Positions 24,837 to 32,298 of a DNA stretch of 32,675 nucleotides are shown piece by piece. The notes under the pieces are model-generated. The model saw only the letters and a list, made by a program, of their open reading frames with translations, was not told the origin of the DNA and did not search any database. This DNA comes from an uncultured Hungatella sp. (GTDB lineage Bacteria; Bacillota; Clostridia; Lachnospirales; Lachnospiraceae). The position numbers and the translations under genes are program-made. Each line of letters starts with the position of its first letter. The stretch's first letter is position 1. The stretch spans positions 1 through 32,675 of the forward strand of contig CATLBO010000031.1 of assembly GCA_949879025.1 (NCBI GenBank). The letters are read 5' to 3'.

Positions 24837-25391
24837 TTACACGGTAAGGATTTCCTTGGTTTTCGTCTCGACAGCCTTGTCTACCTTCTCGATCATTTTG
24901 TCGATCATCTTCTGAATCTTGTCTCCTGCCAGCTCCAAATCGTCCTCAGACATCTCCCCGGATTTTTCCATCTTTTTGAAGGTGTCATTAGCATCCCGGC
25001 GGATGTTCCGCATAGCTACCTTGGCTCCTTCCCCTTTCTTTTTCACGTCCTTGGCCAGCTGCTTTCTGCGCTCTTCCGTAAGCTCCGGAAATACCAGGCG
25101 GATCACAGTGCCGTCATTAGTAGGGTTGATTCCCAAGTCAGAGGTAAGTATAGCCTTCTCAATAACCTTCAGAAGGTTCTTTTCCCATGGCTGGATCACG
25201 ATCATACGCGCCTCTGGCACCGAGATGTTGCCTACCTGCTGAAGGGGCGTAGGCGTACCGTAATAATCCACTTTAATTCTGTCCAGCACATGAGGATTGG
25301 CTCTTCCTGCACGGATGGTTCCATACTCGCTCTGAAGGACTTCCAGAGTCTTGTTCATTTTTTCCTCATAAGTCTTTAATAATTCCTGCAT
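24837..25391 (-). CDS. frr: Ribosome recycling factor
   Basis: Splits post-termination ribosomes together with EF-G. The 184-residue protein shows the typical sequence: [82 protein letters not shown] and the helical C-terminal half. Length is normal. AGGAGGAGATC directly precedes the ATG. It is 13 bases after pyrH, the usual pairing. Its stop codon lies within a partial copy of the repeat described at 24447-24566. Confidence 0.97.
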   Translation of the reverse strand: MQELLKTYEEKMNKTLEVLQSEYGTIRAGRANPHVLDRIKVDYYGTPTPLQQVGNISVPEARMIVIQPWEKNLLKVIEKAILTSDLGINPTNDGTVIRLVFPELTEERRKQLAKDVKKKGEGAKVAMRNIRRDANDTFKKMEKSGEMSEDDLELAGDKIQKMIDKMIEKVDKAVETKTKEILTV

Positions 25392-25404
25392 GATCTCCTC
25401 CTGA

Positions 25405-26106
25405 TTATACGGTCACTATGGTACCGTTTATTTTCCCCTGCATAGCACCGGCAATGCTGTCAGGCTCATTTAAATCAAATACTGCCATACTGATCTTGTG
25501 CTCCATGCACATAATAGACGCCGTCAGATCCACCACTGCCAGCTTCTTTTCTATCACTTCCTCAATGGTGATGGTGTCATATTTTTTCGCATCAGCATTC
25601 ACCGCCGGGTCACTGTCATAGACCCCGTCAATGGACTTGGCCAGAAGTATTACGTCCGCATCCATCTCCACTGCCCTAAGGGCAATGCCTGTATCCGTAG
25701 AAAAATAGGGATGTCCTGTTCCTCCGGCAAAAAACACCACTTTTCCCTGGCTGAAAAACTCATTGGCCAGATCCTTGGAAAAGAGCTTCGTCATAGTTCC
25801 GCAGGCAAAAGGCGTCAGAATCTCTGTCTTCATCCCGGCTCCCCTAAACATCTCCGAAACATAGATGCAGTTCATCACAGTAGCCAGCATGCCGATCTGA
25901 TCCGCCTTGGTGCGGTCCATATCATTGCTTGTACGTCCTCTCCAGAAGTTTCCTCCGCCGATGACGATCCCCACTTCCACTCCCGCATCTGCCGATAATT
26001 TTACCTGCCTGGCCACTTCTTTCACTGTAGCCTCATCAAATCCCGTCTTTTTCGGGCCAGCCAGGGCCTCTCCGCTTAATTTTAACAACACGCGCTTCCA
26101 TCTCAT
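25405..26106 (-). CDS. pyrH: UMP kinase (uridylate kinase)
   Basis: Phosphorylates UMP to UDP for pyrimidine nucleotide synthesis; a hexameric amino-acid-kinase-family enzyme. The 233-residue protein starts [15 protein letters not shown] and has [47 protein letters not shown] and the [14 protein letters not shown] nucleotide site. AAGGAG is about eight bases before the ATG. It is the first gene of the pyrH-frr operon. The usual upstream rpsB-tsf genes are absent here and a symporter gene lies upstream instead. Confidence 0.97.
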   Translation of the reverse strand: MRWKRVLLKLSGEALAGPKKTGFDEATVKEVARQVKLSADAGVEVGIVIGGGNFWRGRTSNDMDRTKADQIGMLATVMNCIYVSEMFRGAGMKTEILTPFACGTMTKLFSKDLANEFFSQGKVVFFAGGTGHPYFSTDTGIALRAVEMDADVILLAKSIDGVYDSDPAVNADAKKYDTITIEEVIEKKLAVVDLTASIMCMEHKISMAVFDLNEPDSIAGAMQGKINGTIVTV

Positions 26107-26208
26107 GGTTTAAGTCTCCTTTATTTAACCTTTCCCCATTATGCTGTGCCAACAGCCGGCAAATGCGCCTCGTTTATTCTGTTATGATTTTTGCCGCCTG
26201 GCTGCACC

Positions 26209-26227
26209 TGCGTTATGCATCAACGCA
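26209..26227 (-). other. Hairpin at the 5' end of the pyrH leader RNA
   Basis: TGCGTT and AACGCA are exact complements around a seven-base loop, placed within the first ~20 transcribed bases after the candidate promoter. It may protect the transcript 5' end. No known riboswitch or T-box feature was seen in the ~120-base leader. Confidence 0.35.
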
Positions 26228-26235
26228 CTTCTTTG

Positions 26236-26264
26236 ATTATAACATAGATTAAGAAGCTTGGAAA
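26236..26264 (-). promoter_or_regulatory. Sigma-A promoter of the pyrH operon
   Basis: On the minus strand TTTCCA (26264-26259), a 17-base spacer and a perfect TATAAT (26241-26236) sit about 130 bases upstream of the pyrH start. Confidence 0.6.
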
Positions 26265-26290
26265 GAAGTTCTTTTTAAAACCAATGTCTG

Positions 26291-26337
26291 CAAAAAACCG
26301 GCTTTTGCAGACATATTTCCCGTCTGCAAAAGCCGGT
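26291..26337 (-). terminator. Strong terminator of the AGCS symporter gene
   Basis: A perfect 16-bp stem (ACCGGCTTTTGCAGAC with its exact complement) and a nine-base loop are followed on the minus strand by TTTTTT. It lies about 70 bases after the symporter stop. Confidence 0.92.
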
Positions 26338-26409
26338 CTTGCCAGATCCTATTTAAAAACGCCGTCTTGGCCGGGGCCATTCCCGGCTTACTGCTTATTT
26401 TATATATGT

Positions 26410-27927
26410 TCAGCCATTCCCAGCCCTGACGGCCTCCTCATGGGCTTTCTGAATATCTGGGAAATGGGAAAGCATATAATTCACGTCTTTCCCTGACTTT
26501 TTCTCTTTAAAAGTCCTTTCGCAGTAATTATTGGTAATAGCAACCACGGTTCCTGACAGCGTAAGAACCCCGATAAGATTGGGAATGGCCATAAGCCCGT
26601 TAAAAGTATCCGACAAATCAATAACTAGATCCGCACTGATGGTGGAACCGATAAACACAACTGCCAGAAAAATTACTTTATAAACCACCGTAGCCTTTGT
26701 GCCGAACAAATACTCCCAAGCCTTTGTTCCGTAATAGCTCCACCCAAGCACCGTAGAAAATGCAAACAGCGTAACCGCAACGGCAATAAAGATCCCGCCA
26801 AACGTACCGAATGCCGCCGTAAACGCTTCTGCTGCCAGTCCCAGCTTAGTAGCCCCGCTTAAGGAAGCCCCTGTCTCCAGATCCACAATCCCGGAAGTCA
26901 GGATCAGCAGCGCTGTCAGGGTGCAGACAATAATGGTATCAAAGAATACTTCAAAAATCCCCCACAATCCCTGGGTAACCGGCTCCTTCACGTTAGATGC
27001 AGAATGAACCATAACAGAAGAGCCAAGTCCCGCTTCATTTGAAAATACGCCTCTCTTAAATCCCCATGTAACAGCCTGCCTGATCACGGCTCCGCCGATG
27101 CCTCCTGCGGCTGCTTTCATACTGAATGCGCCTTTAAAAATCGCTTCGAATGCGGGAACCACCATCCCTGCGTTCCGCAGGATAATGGCCAGTGATCCGA
27201 CAATGTAAAACACTGCCATAAACGGAACAATCCGCTCATTGGCACTTGCAATCCTGCTGATGCCCCCGATAATAACCAAGGCTGCCACTGCTGCAATAAC
27301 CGCACCGATAATCAGACTGTCCCCAATGTCGCTGCCAGTAAAACGCACCACATTAAGAACACTTTCCTTAATTGATGCCACCTGTCCCATATTGCCGATT
27401 CCAAAAGAGGCGAATACGGCAAAAAACGAAAACAAAACCGCCAAAGCCTTTCCGATTTTCTCACACCCTTTTTTGGAACCAAGTCCATCCCGAAGGTAAT
27501 ACATGGCACCTCCGCACCACTCCCCCCGTTCATTTTTCCGCCGGAAATAGATGCCCAGCACATTTTCCGAGTAATTGGTCATCATGCCCACAATAGCTGC
27601 CACCCACATCCAAAACACTGCTCCCGGGCCGCCCATCGTAATAGCGTAAGCAATGCCGGAAATATTTCCTGTGCCGATAGTGGCTGACAGCGCAGTGCAC
27701 AATGCCTGAAACTGGGAGATTGAGTGAGCATCCTCCGTTTTTAAAATGTCCTTCTTCTTAAACAGGCTTCCCACTGTCTCTTTCATGGAATGCCCGAAAT
27801 GGGTAAACTGGAAAAATTTCGTCAGCACCGTCATGAGAATCCCGGTTCCAATCAGCAGCGTAAGAGCCGGGACACCCCATACGATGTTGTTTACCGCACT
27901 GTTAACCTGTGTCACTTTCTCAATCAT
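26410..27927 (-). CDS. Sodium:alanine/glycine symporter, AGCS family
   Basis: A 505-residue membrane transporter importing alanine or glycine with Na+ (or H+). The sequence has about ten to eleven hydrophobic segments and the AGCS landmarks: FQALCTALSATIGTGNISGIA, GGPGAVFWMW, GGAMYYLRDG, the cytosolic loop GVFSNEAGLGSSVMVHSAS and VLGWSYYGTKAWEYLFG. AAGGAG is ten bases before the ATG. Upstream is a glycine riboswitch, which points to glycine as a main substrate. It has its own promoter and terminator, so it is a single-gene unit. Confidence 0.95.
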   Translation of the reverse strand: MIEKVTQVNSAVNNIVWGVPALTLLIGTGILMTVLTKFFQFTHFGHSMKETVGSLFKKKDILKTEDAHSISQFQALCTALSATIGTGNISGIAYAITMGGPGAVFWMWVAAIVGMMTNYSENVLGIYFRRKNERGEWCGGAMYYLRDGLGSKKGCEKIGKALAVLFSFFAVFASFGIGNMGQVASIKESVLNVVRFTGSDIGDSLIIGAVIAAVAALVIIGGISRIASANERIVPFMAVFYIVGSLAIILRNAGMVVPAFEAIFKGAFSMKAAAGGIGGAVIRQAVTWGFKRGVFSNEAGLGSSVMVHSASNVKEPVTQGLWGIFEVFFDTIIVCTLTALLILTSGIVDLETGASLSGATKLGLAAEAFTAAFGTFGGIFIAVAVTLFAFSTVLGWSYYGTKAWEYLFGTKATVVYKVIFLAVVFIGSTISADLVIDLSDTFNGLMAIPNLIGVLTLSGTVVAITNNYCERTFKEKKSGKDVNYMLSHFPDIQKAHEEAVRAGNG

Positions 27928-27942
27928 AATCTTATTCTCCTT

Positions 27943-28112
27943 CCGTCCTTTTGCCTGAGAGATTCAGTCGAAACTGTTGCACCTTCGGCCCCCTGTCCTC
28001 CAGGGCTTCTCCGGAATGCCGTCCATTGACAGTCTTAGGCCGGGCTGCTGCACCGGGACCACCTGAGAGTGTTACTCCTTCGGATGACTGAAACAGTCTG
28101 TTTCCTGCCAAC
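27943..28112 (-). ncRNA. Tandem glycine riboswitch (gcvT type)
   Basis: Two aptamer-like blocks lie in the symporter leader. The proximal one (about 28016-27943) has GCCGAAGGTGCAA and CTCTCAGGCAAAAGGACGG, the textbook glycine aptamer core. The distal one (about 28112-28040) has CCGAAGGAGTAAC and CTCTCAGG, but lacks the usual AAAAGGAC, so it is divergent. The proximal P1 can form TTCCG (28016-28012) with CGGAA (27945-27941), whose last two bases belong to the AAGGAG ribosome binding site. Glycine binding could therefore hide the site. This is an inference; whether the switch is ON or OFF is not proven. Confidence 0.88.
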
Positions 28113-28141
28113 TTCTTACAGCATTATTTCACACGGGTAAC

Positions 28142-28170
28142 ATTTTAACGCAGTGAATTATATCTGTCAA
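28142..28170 (-). promoter_or_regulatory. Sigma-A promoter of the riboswitch-symporter unit
   Basis: A perfect TTGACA (28170-28165), a 17-base spacer and TAAAAT (28147-28142) lie 30 bases upstream of the aptamers and only 30 bases after the stop of the SLATT-like gene. No terminator separates that operon from this promoter. Confidence 0.8.
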
Positions 28171-28200
28171 TCTATTTTTCTGGCGCCGCATTAAACTATA

Positions 28201-28812
28201 TTAAACTGGGCTTTTGTTTTCCTTATCCCCCTCCTGTCCCATGACCTTTTTCCATTCCTCATTTTCTTTTGTCACGTACTCGCTGACCTGCTCCATCAGC
28301 CCTTTAATCAGTGGACACTGATATTCTCCATAAGCGCCTGGTTTACATTGGCATCCGCAGGCTGTCTCTTTCCCTGCGTTTTTCGCCTGGCATTCTTTCA
28401 TTTTAATCACATACTGAGACAGGCTCTCTTTCAGCACTTCCGCAGACTTTCTGTAACGCATCCAATTTTCTTTGTTGCGTCCCAGATTATTGATTCCCAG
28501 GGCGCAGCTGGCGATGGCGGCCAAAACCGTCGTTATCAGCTGCGTATCAAGTGAAACTGCCATAGTTTCTGTAACATTTCCTGCTGCATTGGCAATCAAA
28601 ATCAGAAGGTTTGCCGCCATGGCGGTAATACTTAATACATAGTATACGTGTTTATAGTAGATCGCCTTGTCAATATACCACAAAATCAGGTTGCTTAAAC
28701 GGAATCTAAGAGCATCCTCCTCAACCATGTCCAACATATAAATGACAAATTCCCGTTCCCGCTGCGGAATTACATTCCGCCTTTCATACTGTTCCCATTT
28801 CCCCTTTTTCAT
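28201..28812 (-). CDS. SLATT/DUF4231-like two-TM membrane protein
   Basis: A 203-residue protein. Its core fits the DUF4231/SLATT pattern: an amphipathic helix with LRFRLSNLILWYIDKAIYYK, TM1 (~57-77), TM2 (~92-110), then ENWMRYRKSAEVLKESLSQY, equivalent to the family's W..YR...E.LK.E...Y. SLATT proteins are predicted membrane effectors linked to nucleotide-signalling conflict systems (established in comparative genomics). A cysteine cluster (Cys141, 152, 154, 156, 166) follows and is unusual. The start at 28812 is used because AGGAGG is ten bases upstream; the ATG at 28821 is only one base from it. It is the last gene of the five-gene operon, eight-odd bases after the phosphoesterase gene. 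Confidence 0.78.
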   Translation of the reverse strand: MKKGKWEQYERRNVIPQREREFVIYMLDMVEEDALRFRLSNLILWYIDKAIYYKHVYYVLSITAMAANLLILIANAAGNVTETMAVSLDTQLITTVLAAIASCALGINNLGRNKENWMRYRKSAEVLKESLSQYVIKMKECQAKNAGKETACGCQCKPGAYGEYQCPLIKGLMEQVSEYVTKENEEWKKVMGQEGDKENKSPV

Positions 28813-28829
28813 GCTTTCCATGCCTCCTA

Positions 28830-30230
28830 CTATGAAATCTGCAGCGCCAGGCCGTACCCCTGTCTCTTTTCCCAGTTGCCGTCTGTCAGTTTCAGACTAT
28901 AGGGCTGACACCGCATATGGGAAATATTTCCGCTCATGTCTATCTGGTATGATAAATAGTTTACGGTCAGTCTTGGCTCCAAAGGCGTAATGCCTTTCTC
29001 GCTGAACAATCCCGCTGACAATATGTGAACTGGTTTTCCTTCTCCATAATCATGAGAAACCATGGAGAATGATGAGGACACATGGGAATGTCCCACCATC
29101 AAAAGATTTACATGGTTTTCAAAACATTTTTTCAAAACCAGTCCCTGATTCTTAACCGGCGGTATCCATCCTATGTGATCCCCTCTATTATAATGGTCAA
29201 AATAATAGGGAGGTTCAAATACATTGTGATGGAATGTGCCTATGACAAGATAATTCGGATAGTTTTCTTTTACCTTTTTTAACTTTTTTTCAGCCTGGCG
29301 CAGCTGTTCTGCCGTAATTTCCCCATAATCATAGCCGAACTTTTCATCTTCCATGCATGTAGCTGAATTTAAGCCGCATACAATGGTACGCAGATTGGGA
29401 AATACGCTGACTGTGTTAAGATAGTCTCCATAATTATCCACATCAGGATAGTGATAAGACTCTCCTTCATCAAAGCCGTCACCGTACTCTTCCTCCATGG
29501 CTCTGCGGAAATGCACAAAGTTTGAAAAAGCCTTTTTTACAGGAGTATTCCGTACAATATCATGGTTTCCAGGCACATATACGCTTCTTCTGATGCCAAG
29601 GTCTCTGCATAAGCCGCAGAGAAGTTGCTGGGCTCTTTCAAATTCTTCTCTCTTTCCCCGGTCCGAAATATCCCCGCTGAATATCAGAAGATCTGCCTTC
29701 TCTTCAAAGGCTTTGGCAAATCCTGAAAGAATCTGCCCGCTTCTGTCATCTTGGCTCATATGCATATCCGAAAAATGCAGGATTCCCACATTTCTGGCTG
29801 TTACGGTTCGGATCAATTCCCGGCACCAATTCTCATGATTTCCAGTTTCATAAAATCCGACGATCTTTCCCTCATCCTTGTATTCCTGCAGCTTGTCACG
29901 ATATAGCAAATCATAAATTTTTCCTGATAATACAAATATTTTGGTATGAGGCGAATGTTTTCTGATCATATTGATGGCATTGACTCCATTGAGAGTCTCT
30001 TTATCCAAAAGTTCTATATCTAAAAGCAGGATATCGTATACGCTGCTTTCGTCCTTTGATTTTATGATCTCTGTAATTATTTCGTGGCAATATGCCACAT
30101 TTTTAATTTCCGGCTCTGGCAATGTCTCTCTCTCAAAAACTTTCAGAATGCTCTTTCTGCACGATTCGAACACATCCCGGTTATCCTCTGCATGAAGTAT
30201 ATTCAGTCGTTTCGATGCTAATCTTGACAT
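28830..30230 (-). CDS. Receiver domain fused to calcineurin-like metallophosphoesterase
   Basis: A 466-residue, probably cytosolic protein. Residues ~9-143 are receiver-like: acidic pair Glu15/Asp16, phospho-acceptor Asp71 in ILLLDIELL and Ser102 in FVLSGK. The usual Lys-Pro near the end is not evident (GFYETG). From ~147 comes a complete metallophosphoesterase: HFSDMH (Asp155, His157), GDISDRG (186-192), GNHD (221-224), FHHN (333-336) and GHSH (380-383). All di-metal ligands are present, so it should be a phosphatase, nuclease or cyclic-nucleotide phosphodiesterase; the substrate is unknown. AGGAGG is seven bases before the ATG. A receiver driving an MPE is a rare output arrangement. Confidence 0.88.
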   Translation of the reverse strand: MSRLASKRLNILHAEDNRDVFESCRKSILKVFERETLPEPEIKNVAYCHEIITEIIKSKDESSVYDILLLDIELLDKETLNGVNAINMIRKHSPHTKIFVLSGKIYDLLYRDKLQEYKDEGKIVGFYETGNHENWCRELIRTVTARNVGILHFSDMHMSQDDRSGQILSGFAKAFEEKADLLIFSGDISDRGKREEFERAQQLLCGLCRDLGIRRSVYVPGNHDIVRNTPVKKAFSNFVHFRRAMEEEYGDGFDEGESYHYPDVDNYGDYLNTVSVFPNLRTIVCGLNSATCMEDEKFGYDYGEITAEQLRQAEKKLKKVKENYPNYLVIGTFHHNVFEPPYYFDHYNRGDHIGWIPPVKNQGLVLKKCFENHVNLLMVGHSHVSSSFSMVSHDYGEGKPVHILSAGLFSEKGITPLEPRLTVNYLSYQIDMSGNISHMRCQPYSLKLTDGNWEKRQGYGLALQIS

Positions 30231-30303
30231 ACACTTTCCTCCTTATGGTAAAATGCAGCAGCAGGTTTCTTTACATCAACTATCAGTGGGCCGGAGCCCC
30301 TCC

Positions 30304-30849
30304 TTATGTTCGGAATAAATAGTCTTTTCCTTCTTCAGCCGTCAGCCGGCAGACAGTTCCTCCGTAATAAAACCGCTCTATTATCTGGGACTCATCCAGT
30401 ATTTTTGAAAATAATCTGCAGATAATCTTCTCTTTATCTATATGTTCCAATATCCCGCCTTCCACGGGCGCGTCCACAGCATAGACCATCGTATTGCTAT
30501 CTGCGGCCAGCTTATGGATTAAAGACAAAAACCGCTCATCCCACTCCTGCAGAAATACATCCCCATTATAATATCTTTGAAACAGCACATAGTATGACAG
30601 ATTGTCAATAACCACATATCTGTAATCCGTATACGGAAAGGCGGCAATCTCCCCGGCAGACATATTAAATAATTCTATACACCTCCAAAATCCCGGACGC
30701 CGCTTCTGATGCCTGGCTATTACTTCTTCATATATGCTTAAGTTTGGCAAAGTAGCAACATACAGCGTGCTGCCCTCTTTTTTCTTTATCTGCTCCTCAG
30801 CAAATACAGACTTTCCTGACTTTCGTTCTCCCAAAATACATCTGAGCAT
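30304..30849 (-). CDS. CobU-like P-loop kinase/nucleotidyltransferase, outside cobalamin context
   Basis: A 181-residue protein matching the fold of CobU/CobP (adenosylcobinamide kinase/guanylyltransferase). It has P-loop GERKSGKS (7-14), LYVATLP, then IARHQKRRPGFW with His47 at the position of the guanylylated histidine, Asp82 in VVIDNLSYYV, and an ILEHIDKEKIICRLF stretch corresponding to the family's end region. The NEVGxG motif of true CobU reads DAPVEGG, so it has diverged. No cobalamin genes are nearby. It lies between an unknown 370-residue protein (20 bases) and the receiver-phosphoesterase (73 bases). I infer a nucleotide-dependent kinase or switch in the same system, not vitamin B12 synthesis. 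Confidence 0.72.
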   Translation of the reverse strand: MLRCILGERKSGKSVFAEEQIKKKEGSTLYVATLPNLSIYEEVIARHQKRRPGFWRCIELFNMSAGEIAAFPYTDYRYVVIDNLSYYVLFQRYYNGDVFLQEWDERFLSLIHKLAADSNTMVYAVDAPVEGGILEHIDKEKIICRLFSKILDESQIIERFYYGGTVCRLTAEEGKDYLFRT

Positions 30850-30869
30850 ACTTACTCCTTATAAAGGCA

Positions 30870-31982
30870 TTATGAATTATAATAACTGTAATAGTCCACC
30901 TTTCCCTTTATTTTCAGCTCTGGAAGAATCAAAGGCCTGCTTCCTGAGTTGGGAAGGACCCGTATTTCCCGTCCACACAGGCAGTATATTTCTCCCGTAT
31001 GCCCATTAACCGTAATGTCCCTTAGAATATACCCGTTTGTCTCATCAAGCCTGACGATTTTCCATATCTTATCATTGTTCTTTAAAAACAGATCCTCCAT
31101 CAGCTTTATCTTAAATAAAGCTCCCTCCTCCATACAGACCAGCACTTCCTTATATTTGTCCCGCACAAATGCATCCAGTTTCATCTCCTGATTTACTGCC
31201 CGGGCAATTGCCTTCAGCTGGTTCTTTTCTTTCTGTGAAAAAAAATCATACGGATAATAAAAATACATTCTTTTTATTTTATTTTTCAAAACCCAGGTTT
31301 TGAACATCATCTCCAAAAACCGCGAGTCTCCCTCACCGAAGTCGTTATTTTCAAAAAATACCTGACCGTCTCTGTCATAGCAGATAAAAGATTTTCTCAC
31401 TTCATCCAATGCCAAAATAATATCCTCAGAACCGTCTTTTCTGTCATCCGGAGCCATATTTATGCATACCACCTTGTCGATTGTCTGTTCCTCATTGGTC
31501 TTAAAATCAAAGTATCGCTCCAGCAGATCAAAATTCATATATCTTCCATCTTCTAAAGGCCCCAGCAAGCATCGGTATATCATTCCTGCCTCATTGTGTT
31601 CCCACACTGTCAGGTAAAAGTCTTCCTTTAATCTTAATTCTTTCTTTGTAAACCGAAATGACCTCTTATGATACAATTGCTGCTTTTTGGAAAGGAAAAA
31701 AACATCCATAACAAGATTCTTCCTGTCAATGCAGAATATCTTTTTATCATAAATCTCTACCTGCTGATACTGCCTTTGACCGTGAATATCCATCTCTTCC
31801 ATGGTTCTGGTATCCAGATCCATGCGCATAAATCTCTGTTTACTTTCAGAAAAAAGCAGTAATGAGCCGTGATCATCTTTCTCGCCGCCCTGAAAAAAAA
31901 TTCTGTCAAAATCCGAAAAATCTCCTTTTATATCCATAGCCCTAAACTGGGATCTGCTGTTTCCTCTTTCTTTATCATTCAT
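30870..31982 (-). CDS. Uncharacterised 370-residue protein, possibly beta-propeller-like
   Basis: No family recognised. The protein has no signal peptide or membrane segment. Several stretches look like propeller blades: alternating short strands with turns such as LLLFSESKQRFMRMDLDT, EIYDKKIFCIDRKN, SFICYDRDGQVFF and GEIYCLCGREIRVLPN. A central charged stretch (NKIKRMYFYYPYDFFSQKEK) breaks the pattern. GAGGAAG is about nine bases before the ATG. It starts five bases after the stop of the truncated HATPase gene and precedes the CobU-like gene by 20 bases, so it belongs to the same operon. It may be a sensor or scaffold, by analogy only. Confidence 0.7.
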   Translation of the reverse strand: MNDKERGNSRSQFRAMDIKGDFSDFDRIFFQGGEKDDHGSLLLFSESKQRFMRMDLDTRTMEEMDIHGQRQYQQVEIYDKKIFCIDRKNLVMDVFFLSKKQQLYHKRSFRFTKKELRLKEDFYLTVWEHNEAGMIYRCLLGPLEDGRYMNFDLLERYFDFKTNEEQTIDKVVCINMAPDDRKDGSEDIILALDEVRKSFICYDRDGQVFFENNDFGEGDSRFLEMMFKTWVLKNKIKRMYFYYPYDFFSQKEKNQLKAIARAVNQEMKLDAFVRDKYKEVLVCMEEGALFKIKLMEDLFLKNNDKIWKIVRLDETNGYILRDITVNGHTGEIYCLCGREIRVLPNSGSRPLILPELKIKGKVDYYSYYNS

Positions 31983-31987
31983 ATGTT

Positions 31988-32203
31988 TTATCTTCCTCTA
32001 ATCTTCAATGTAACTAAATCAATAGGCAGTCCAATACTGATTCCCGTTTTATTGTCATCATGCAAAACTTGTATCTGTCCCCCCATAAGATCTTCAAACA
32101 AAAGCTTCATGGAATAAAAACCGTATTTGCTTCCTTCCTTTTTAGTAGATTTTCTGTGTTCCAATCCTTCCCTTATGGAAATCTCTGCTTTCTTTGCTGC
32201 CAT
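31988..32203 (-). pseudogene. C-terminal fragment of a histidine-kinase-like ATPase (HATPase), 5' truncated
   Basis: The 71 residues contain a G2-box-like end of a GHKL/HATPase domain: KYGFYSMKLLFEDLMGG, then a strand pair and GISIGLPIDL at the C-terminus. The N box, G1 box and any His-phosphotransfer region are missing. The frame is closed by TAG at 32212-32210, nine bases before the only ATG, and the ribosome binding site there is poor. Since a spoIIAA remnant in the opposite direction is also cut at this point, the gene is probably truncated by a junction rather than naturally short. Its partner in the operon may be the receiver-phosphoesterase. Confidence 0.65.
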
Positions 32204-32235
32204 TTTATCCTATATGTTTTATTTTGCCGCAGACA
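32204..32235. other. Probable junction (rearrangement or assembly join)
   Basis: To the left, a minus-strand HATPase gene loses its 5' part. To the right, a plus-strand spoIIAA loses its 5' part. Codon use also changes, with GCG, TCG and CGC common to the right. No inverted repeats or transposase were seen at the boundary. Confidence 0.6.
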
Positions 32236-32285
32236 AAATTTTGAATTTAAGCGGTATCTATTCGCTTATCCCTAAGGCGGAATAA
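32226..32285 (+). pseudogene. spoIIAA: 3' remnant of spoIIAA (anti-sigma F factor antagonist)
   Basis: In the frame ending TAA at 32283-32285 the sequence reads ADKILNLSGIYSLIPKAE, matching the C-terminal helix and strand of SpoIIAA (compare KRLFDMSGLFKIIRF in Bacillus). It is 13 bases before spoIIAB, the normal operon order. The STAS domain and the phospho-serine site are absent because the gene is cut at about 32204-32225. Confidence 0.6.
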
Positions 32286-32298
32286 AGAGGTGAAAGAC

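Noticed and set aside
31988-32203. Treating the 71-residue HATPase piece as a complete small gene
   Set aside because: It lacks the N and G1 boxes needed for ATP binding, has a poor ribosome binding site, and abuts a point where another gene is also cut.
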